This document shows, piece by piece, positions 6,710 to 10,025 of a stretch of DNA of 10,025 nucleotides. Below the pieces are notes generated by a model, which was not told where the DNA came from, searched no databases, and saw nothing but the letters and a program-made list of their open reading frames with translations. The stretch is from an uncultured Oscillospiraceae bacterium (GTDB taxonomy: Bacteria; Bacillota; Clostridia; Oscillospirales; Ruminococcaceae). The first letter of the stretch is position 1. Every line of letters begins with the position of its first letter. The stretch lies in contig CAKSHG010000069.1 of assembly GCA_934456315.1 (NCBI GenBank), forward strand, positions 1-10,025, read 5' to 3'. Position numbers and translations under genes: made by a program.

Positions 6710-6909
6710 CTGTGGCAAAAGGAGAATATGTAGATACTGATATAGTGCGGTTGCAAAAATTACATGTTTTATATGTGCCAGGCGTTACGTTTTGTATTTC
6801 TAATCTATTTGCAGTGCGAAAATACAATATGTTGTGTCTGCGCTCCATCGCCCTCACAGCGGGTATTTAAAAAGTTCTTGTATTTTTTTCGTAAAAACAG
6901 AAATTACTA

Positions 6910-6938
6910 TTGACTTTAAGGAATGTATGTGTTATAAT
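6910..6938 (+). promoter_or_regulatory. Strong sigma-A promoter of pflB
   Basis: TTGACT (6910-6915), a 17-base spacer, and a perfect TATAAT (6933-6938) extended by TGT. A/T-tract-rich sequence upstream of the -35 resembles an UP element. The predicted start of transcription is about 6945, just before the first hairpin of the leader. This is the strongest plus-strand promoter in the window and suits a highly expressed fermentation gene. Confidence 0.85.
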
Positions 6939-6944
6939 ATTGAC

Positions 6945-7070
6945 AGGTTGGACAGACCAACATGAGGACAAGCCCTGCAACGGCAGAAAGTGCGTGTCCG
7001 GCTCCGAACTAGCAGTAGTTCGCCGGGACGCGTAAACAGCCTCACGGCTGCCCGCAAATATTATGGAGGT
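6945..7070 (+). ncRNA. Structured 5' leader RNA of pflB (unidentified cis-regulatory candidate)
   Basis: From the predicted start site to the Shine-Dalgarno the leader is mostly paired. P1: GTTGG (6947-6951) with CCAAC (6957-6961). P2: CTGC (6975-6978) with GCAG (6983-6986). P3: a long hairpin 6991-7034 of 18 bp, with a single bulged G7027, a bulged TCC (7003-7005) and a GCAG tetraloop (7012-7015). P4: CAGCC (7037-7041) with GGCTG (7046-7050). Competing or tertiary pairings also exist: GGACA (6966-6970) with TGTCC (6995-6999), TGAGG (6963-6967) with CCTCA (7040-7044), and the P3 loop GCAG with CTGC of P2. I looked for the conserved cores of ZTP (pfl motif), THF, c-di-GMP-I, SAM and T-box RNAs and did not find them. 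It may be an unrecognised riboswitch or a stabilising leader; the helices are seen, the function is not. Confidence 0.55.
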
Positions 7071-7080
7071 ATTTAAGAGA

Positions 7081-9333
7081 ATGGCAATGTTAGAACAGTG
7101 GAAAGGTTTTAAAGGCAAGATTTGGCAGGAAGAAATAAACACCCGCGACTTCATCCAGAACAACTACACCCCTTACGACGGCGACGAGTCCTTCCTCGCT
7201 GGCCCGGCTGACTCCACCAACAAGCTGTGGGGCAAGGTTCAGCAGCTCCAGAAGGAAGAGCGCGCAAAGGGCGGCGTTCTTGATATGGATACCCACATCG
7301 TTTCCGGTATCACCTCTCACGAGCCCGGTTACATCGACCCCGAGCTGAAGGACCTCGAGAAGATCGTTGGTCTTCAGACCGATAAGCCCCTCAAGAGAGC
7401 TTTCATGCCCTTCGGCGGCATCAAGATGGCTGAAGAGGCTTGCACAACTTACGGTTACACTCCTGACCCCGAGCTGCACAAGATCTTCACAGAATATCAC
7501 AAGACTCACAACCAGGGCGTATTCGACGCTTACACTCCCGAGATGCGCGCTGTAAGAAAGAACAAGATCATCACCGGTCTGCCTGACACCTACGGCCGTG
7601 GCCGTATCGTAGGCGACTACAGAAGAATCGCACTCTACGGTATCGACAGACTCGTTGAGGCTAAGCAGTACGACCTCGCTAACTGCGGCAACGGTAAGAT
7701 GAGAGATTCCGTTATCCGTCAGCGTGAGGAGCTGGCTGACCAGATCCGCGCACTCAAGCAGATGAAGGTAATGGCTGCTTCCTACGGCTGCGATATCTCC
7801 AAGCCTGCTGCAAACGCACGCGAGGCTGTTCAGTGGACATACTTCGGCTACCTGGCTGCTATCAAGACCCAGAACGGCGCTGCAATGTCCATCGGTCGTA
7901 TCTCCACCTTCCTCGATATCTATATCAAGCGTGACATCGACAACGGCACACTTACCGAGGCAGAGGCACAGGAGCTCATCGACCACCTGGTACTCAAGCT
8001 TAGAATGGTTAAGTTCGCTCGTATTCCTTCCTACAACGAGCTGTTCTCCGGCGACCCGGTTTGGGCTACACTGTCCATCGGCGGTAAGGGTCAGGACGGC
8101 CGTTCCATGGTAACAAAGAACGACTTCCGTTTCCTGCACACCCTCGAGAACATGGGCCCGTCCCCGGAGCCGAACATGACTGTTCTGTACTGCGATAAGC
8201 TGCCTGACAACTTCAAGCGCTATGCAGCAGCTATCTCCGTTCGCACATCTTCCGTTCAGTACGAGAACGATGACGTTATGCGTCCTGTCTGGGGCGACGA
8301 CTACTCCATCTGCTGCTGCGTATCCGCAACACAGACCGGTAAGGAAATGCAGTTCTTCGGTGCCCGTGCAAACCTCGCTAAGTGCCTGATGTACGCTATC
8401 AACGGCGGTATCGACGCTAAGACAAAGGCACAGGTAGGTCCTGCTTACAGACCCATCACCTCCGAGTACCTCGATTATGATGAGGTTATGCAGAAGTACG
8501 ACGCTATGATGACATGGCTCGCTTCCATCTATGTTCACACCCTGAACCTTATCCACTACATGCACGATAAGTACAACTACGAGGCTGCCGAGATGGCTCT
8601 TATCGATACCAACGTTAGACGTACATTCGCTACCGGTATCGCTGGCTTCTCCCACGTTGTTGACTCCCTGTCCGCTATCAAGTACGCTAAGGTCAAGTGC
8701 ATTCGTGACGAGGACGGTATCGTTACTGACTTCGAGATCGAGGGCGACTTCCCCCGCTACGGCAACGACGACGACCGTGCTGATGATATCGCTGTATGGC
8801 TGCTCGGCACATTCCTCAAGAAGCTGAAGCAGTGCCACACCTACCGTGATTCCGAGGCTACCACCTCTATCCTTACCATCACCTCCAACGTTGTTTACGG
8901 TAAGGCTACTTCCGCTCTGCCTGACGGCCGTAAGGCTGGCGAGCCGCTCTCTCCTGGTGCTAACCCCTGCTACGGCGCAGAGAAGAACGGTCTGCTTGCT
9001 TCCCTCAACTCCGTTGCTAAGCTTCCTTACGAGTGGGCACTCGATGGTATCTCCAACACCCAGACCATCAACCCTGACGCACTCGGTCACACCGAGGAAG
9101 AGCGCGTTACCAACCTCGTTAACGTACTCGACGGTTACTTCGACAAGGGTGCACACCACCTCAACGTTAACGTATTCGGCAAGGAAAAGCTCATCGACGC
9201 TATGGAGCACCCCGAGAAGGAAGAGTACGCAAACTTCACTATCCGTGTATCCGGTTATGCAGTTAAGTTCATCGACCTGACCAGAGAGCAGCAGCTCGAC
9301 GTTATCGCAAGAACCTGCCACGATCATATGTAA
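7081..9333 (+). CDS. pflB: Formate C-acetyltransferase (pyruvate formate-lyase)
   Basis: A 750-residue glycyl-radical enzyme that converts pyruvate and CoA into acetyl-CoA and formate in the cytoplasm, a main step of mixed-acid fermentation under anoxia. It aligns along its whole length with E. coli PflB (760 residues). The active-site cysteine pair lies in ICCCVS, C412-C413, preceded by an extra C411. The radical glycine is G725 in RVSGYAV near the C-terminus. Other conserved blocks are [45 protein letters not shown] and [12 protein letters not shown]. The ATG at 7081 was chosen because TGGAGGT (7064-7070) ends 10-11 bases upstream; the in-frame ATG at 7063 overlaps that site and has no ribosome site of its own. 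Codon use is strongly biased. The gene has its own strong promoter and structured leader, and its activase follows 76 bases downstream. Confidence 0.98.
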   Translation: MAMLEQWKGFKGKIWQEEINTRDFIQNNYTPYDGDESFLAGPADSTNKLWGKVQQLQKEERAKGGVLDMDTHIVSGITSHEPGYIDPELKDLEKIVGLQTDKPLKRAFMPFGGIKMAEEACTTYGYTPDPELHKIFTEYHKTHNQGVFDAYTPEMRAVRKNKIITGLPDTYGRGRIVGDYRRIALYGIDRLVEAKQYDLANCGNGKMRDSVIRQREELADQIRALKQMKVMAASYGCDISKPAANAREAVQWTYFGYLAAIKTQNGAAMSIGRISTFLDIYIKRDIDNGTLTEAEAQELIDHLVLKLRMVKFARIPSYNELFSGDPVWATLSIGGKGQDGRSMVTKNDFRFLHTLENMGPSPEPNMTVLYCDKLPDNFKRYAAAISVRTSSVQYENDDVMRPVWGDDYSICCCVSATQTGKEMQFFGARANLAKCLMYAINGGIDAKTKAQVGPAYRPITSEYLDYDEVMQKYDAMMTWLASIYVHTLNLIHYMHDKYNYEAAEMALIDTNVRRTFATGIAGFSHVVDSLSAIKYAKVKCIRDEDGIVTDFEIEGDFPRYGNDDDRADDIAVWLLGTFLKKLKQCHTYRDSEATTSILTITSNVVYGKATSALPDGRKAGEPLSPGANPCYGAEKNGLLASLNSVAKLPYEWALDGISNTQTINPDALGHTEEERVTNLVNVLDGYFDKGAHHLNVNVFGKEKLIDAMEHPEKEEYANFTIRVSGYAVKFIDLTREQQLDVIARTCHDHM

Positions 9334-9358
9334 TTAATTTCAACGGCAATATAAAAGG

Positions 9359-9383
9359 ACAGCGCTGCATAATGCGGCGCTGT
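9359..9383 (+). promoter_or_regulatory. Stem-loop between pflB and pflA
   Basis: ACAGCGCTGCAT (9359-9370) can pair with ATGCGGCGCTGT (9372-9383), with one G-U pair near the middle; the innermost pairs must open to leave a loop. No run of T follows, so it is not a standard terminator. It lies 26 bases after the pflB stop and 26 before the pflA start. Such a hairpin could protect the pflB mRNA end, mark a processing site, or lower read-through so that less activase is made than lyase. Confidence 0.65.
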
Positions 9384-9409
9384 TCTACTATACTGACAAG
9401 GAGGACCTG

Positions 9410-10025
9410 ATGAGCGAAATAAAAGGAAAGATCCACTCGACCGAGAGCTTCGGCGCGGCAGACGGCCCCGGGGTACGGTTCATCGTATTCGTGCAGGGCT
9501 GCCGCATGCGCTGCCGCTACTGCCACAATCCCGACACCTGGAGCATGGAGGGCGACGACACCACAGTTGAAATGACCCCGGAGGAAGTGCTCAAGAAAGC
9601 GCTCCGCTACAAGAGCTACTGGAAGAACGGCGGCGGTATCACCGTCAGCGGAGGCGAGCCGCTGCTCCAGATAGACTTCCTGCTGGAGCTGTTCAGACAG
9701 GCTAAGGCAGAGGGCGTCAGCACCTGCATCGACACAGCCGGAAACCCGTTCACCCGGGAGGAGCCGTTCTTCTCGAAGTTCCAGGAGCTGATGAAGTACA
9801 CCGACCTGCTCCTGCTCGACCTCAAGGAGATAAACCCGGAACGCCACAAGAACATCACCGGGTTCGACAACGCGAATATCCTCGACATGGCGCAGTACCT
9901 AAGCGAGATCGGGAAGCCGGTCTGGATCCGCCATGTGCTCGTCCCCGGCCTGTCCGACTTCGACGAGGACCTGGAGAAGCTCCACGGATTCATAAAGACC
10001 CTGAAAAATGTCGAGAAGGTGGAAG
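9410..10025 (+). CDS. pflA: Pyruvate formate-lyase activating enzyme, C-terminus beyond the window
   Basis: The first 205 codons of a radical-SAM activase that uses S-adenosylmethionine and a 4Fe-4S cluster to place the glycyl radical on PflB (G725 here). The cluster motif CxxxCxxC is C31, C35, C38 in CRMRCRYCHNPDTW. Other family marks are ESFGAADGPGVRF near residues 12-24, the SAM-binding SGGEPL at 80-85, CIDTAGNP, LLLDLKE near 134-140 and VWIRHVLVPGLSD. E. coli PflA is 246 residues, so about 40 residues are missing at the right edge. The ATG at 9410 is preceded by AAGGAGG (9398-9404) with a 5-base gap. I see no separate promoter, so it is probably co-transcribed with pflB. Its codon use is less biased than that of pflB, fitting a catalyst needed in small amounts. 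Confidence 0.96.
   Translation, partial: MSEIKGKIHSTESFGAADGPGVRFIVFVQGCRMRCRYCHNPDTWSMEGDDTTVEMTPEEVLKKALRYKSYWKNGGGITVSGGEPLLQIDFLLELFRQAKAEGVSTCIDTAGNPFTREEPFFSKFQELMKYTDLLLLDLKEINPERHKNITGFDNANILDMAQYLSEIGKPVWIRHVLVPGLSDFDEDLEKLHGFIKTLKNVEKVE

Larger units (their letters stand above)
6497..7080. other. Divergent intergenic control region between the sugar-binding operon and pflB
   Basis: A 584-base AT-rich stretch with no convincing coding sequence. From left to right it holds the lipoprotein leader with a 22-bp inverted repeat, its promoter, a cre-like site, a Rex-like site, the pflB promoter, and the structured pflB leader; each is listed separately. The part between about 6710 and 6890 contains nothing I can name beyond AT-rich tracts and weak imperfect repeats. 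Confidence 0.8.

Noticed and set aside
6745..6835. Two imperfect copies of AGTGCG followed by A-rich and TATGT-type sequence
   Set aside because: The copies align only with gaps in AT-rich DNA; too weak to call a repeat or operator pair.
6669..6857. 62-codon open frame on the minus strand in the intergenic region
   Set aside because: No convincing ribosome binding site, no recognisable protein pattern, and it covers the Rex-like site. Could not be supported as a gene.
6975..6986. CTGCAACGGCAG recalling part of NiCo-type riboswitches
   Set aside because: Only one short hairpin of this kind is present, the four-way junction is not evident, and the downstream gene is not a metal exporter.
6945..7062. 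ZTP riboswitch (pfl motif) upstream of pflB
   Set aside because: The location is right, but I cannot find the conserved GTGACTGGCG-like segment or the CCGCCTGGGC-like 3' segment, and the helix order differs. A covariance-model scan would settle it.
7063..7080. Upstream in-frame ATG of pflB adding six residues
   Set aside because: The ATG overlaps the TGGAGGT ribosome site used by the ATG at 7081 and has no Shine-Dalgarno of its own; homologues do not need the extra residues.
7090..9327. Open frame of 745 codons on the minus strand opposite pflB
   Set aside because: It mirrors pflB almost exactly, has no ribosome site, and its translation is a Val/Leu/Ser-rich sequence without a family resemblance. 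It is a by-product of the strong codon bias of pflB, which rarely creates stops on the opposite strand.
9359..9383. Intrinsic terminator after pflB
   Set aside because: The stem is good but no T-run follows on either strand, so it was listed as an inter-cistronic hairpin instead.

Overview
The window looks like part of the chromosome of an anaerobic, fermentative, motile Gram-positive bacterium, most likely a Ruminococcus-type member of the Oscillospiraceae (Bacillota). The clues are a pyruvate formate-lyase with its activating enzyme, a sugar-binding lipoprotein with a Gram-positive style lipobox, a chemoreceptor, strong AGGAGG ribosome binding sites, and consensus housekeeping promoters in AT-rich gaps between GC-richer genes. 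The genus is an inference. Nothing here is a mobile element, CRISPR array, tRNA or rRNA.

Layout, left to right. (1) Minus strand, 1-1690: a MATE-family efflux transporter, then 14 bases downstream the first 82 codons of a 4-alpha-glucanotransferase (malQ) that runs off the window. (2) A 253-base divergent promoter region (1691-1943). (3) Plus strand, 1944-3428: a single L-fucose isomerase-family gene closed by a clear intrinsic terminator. (4) Minus strand, 3491-6496: a two-gene operon made of a maltose-binding-type lipoprotein followed by a methyl-accepting chemotaxis protein, with no ABC permease genes beside it. (5) A 584-base divergent control region (6497-7080) holding two strong promoters, a near-perfect 22-bp inverted repeat, a cre-like site, a Rex-like site and a long structured leader. 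(6) Plus strand, 7081 to the right edge: pflB, an inter-cistronic stem-loop, and pflA, which is cut off by the window edge.

How the genes fit together. The theme is sugar capture and fermentation: sensing of an oligosaccharide (lipoprotein plus chemoreceptor), processing of malto-oligosaccharides inside the cell (MalQ), ketose/aldose isomerisation (fucose-isomerase family), and disposal of pyruvate as acetyl-CoA and formate (PflB activated by PflA). pflB and the isomerase gene share a strongly biased codon usage that suggests high expression.

The two parts most worth following up are the roughly 136-nt pflB leader, which folds into several well-formed helices with competing pairings and which I could not match to a riboswitch class I know, and the binding-protein/chemoreceptor pair, which may be a receptor system dedicated to taxis rather than transport. 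No wholly new multi-gene system is evident.
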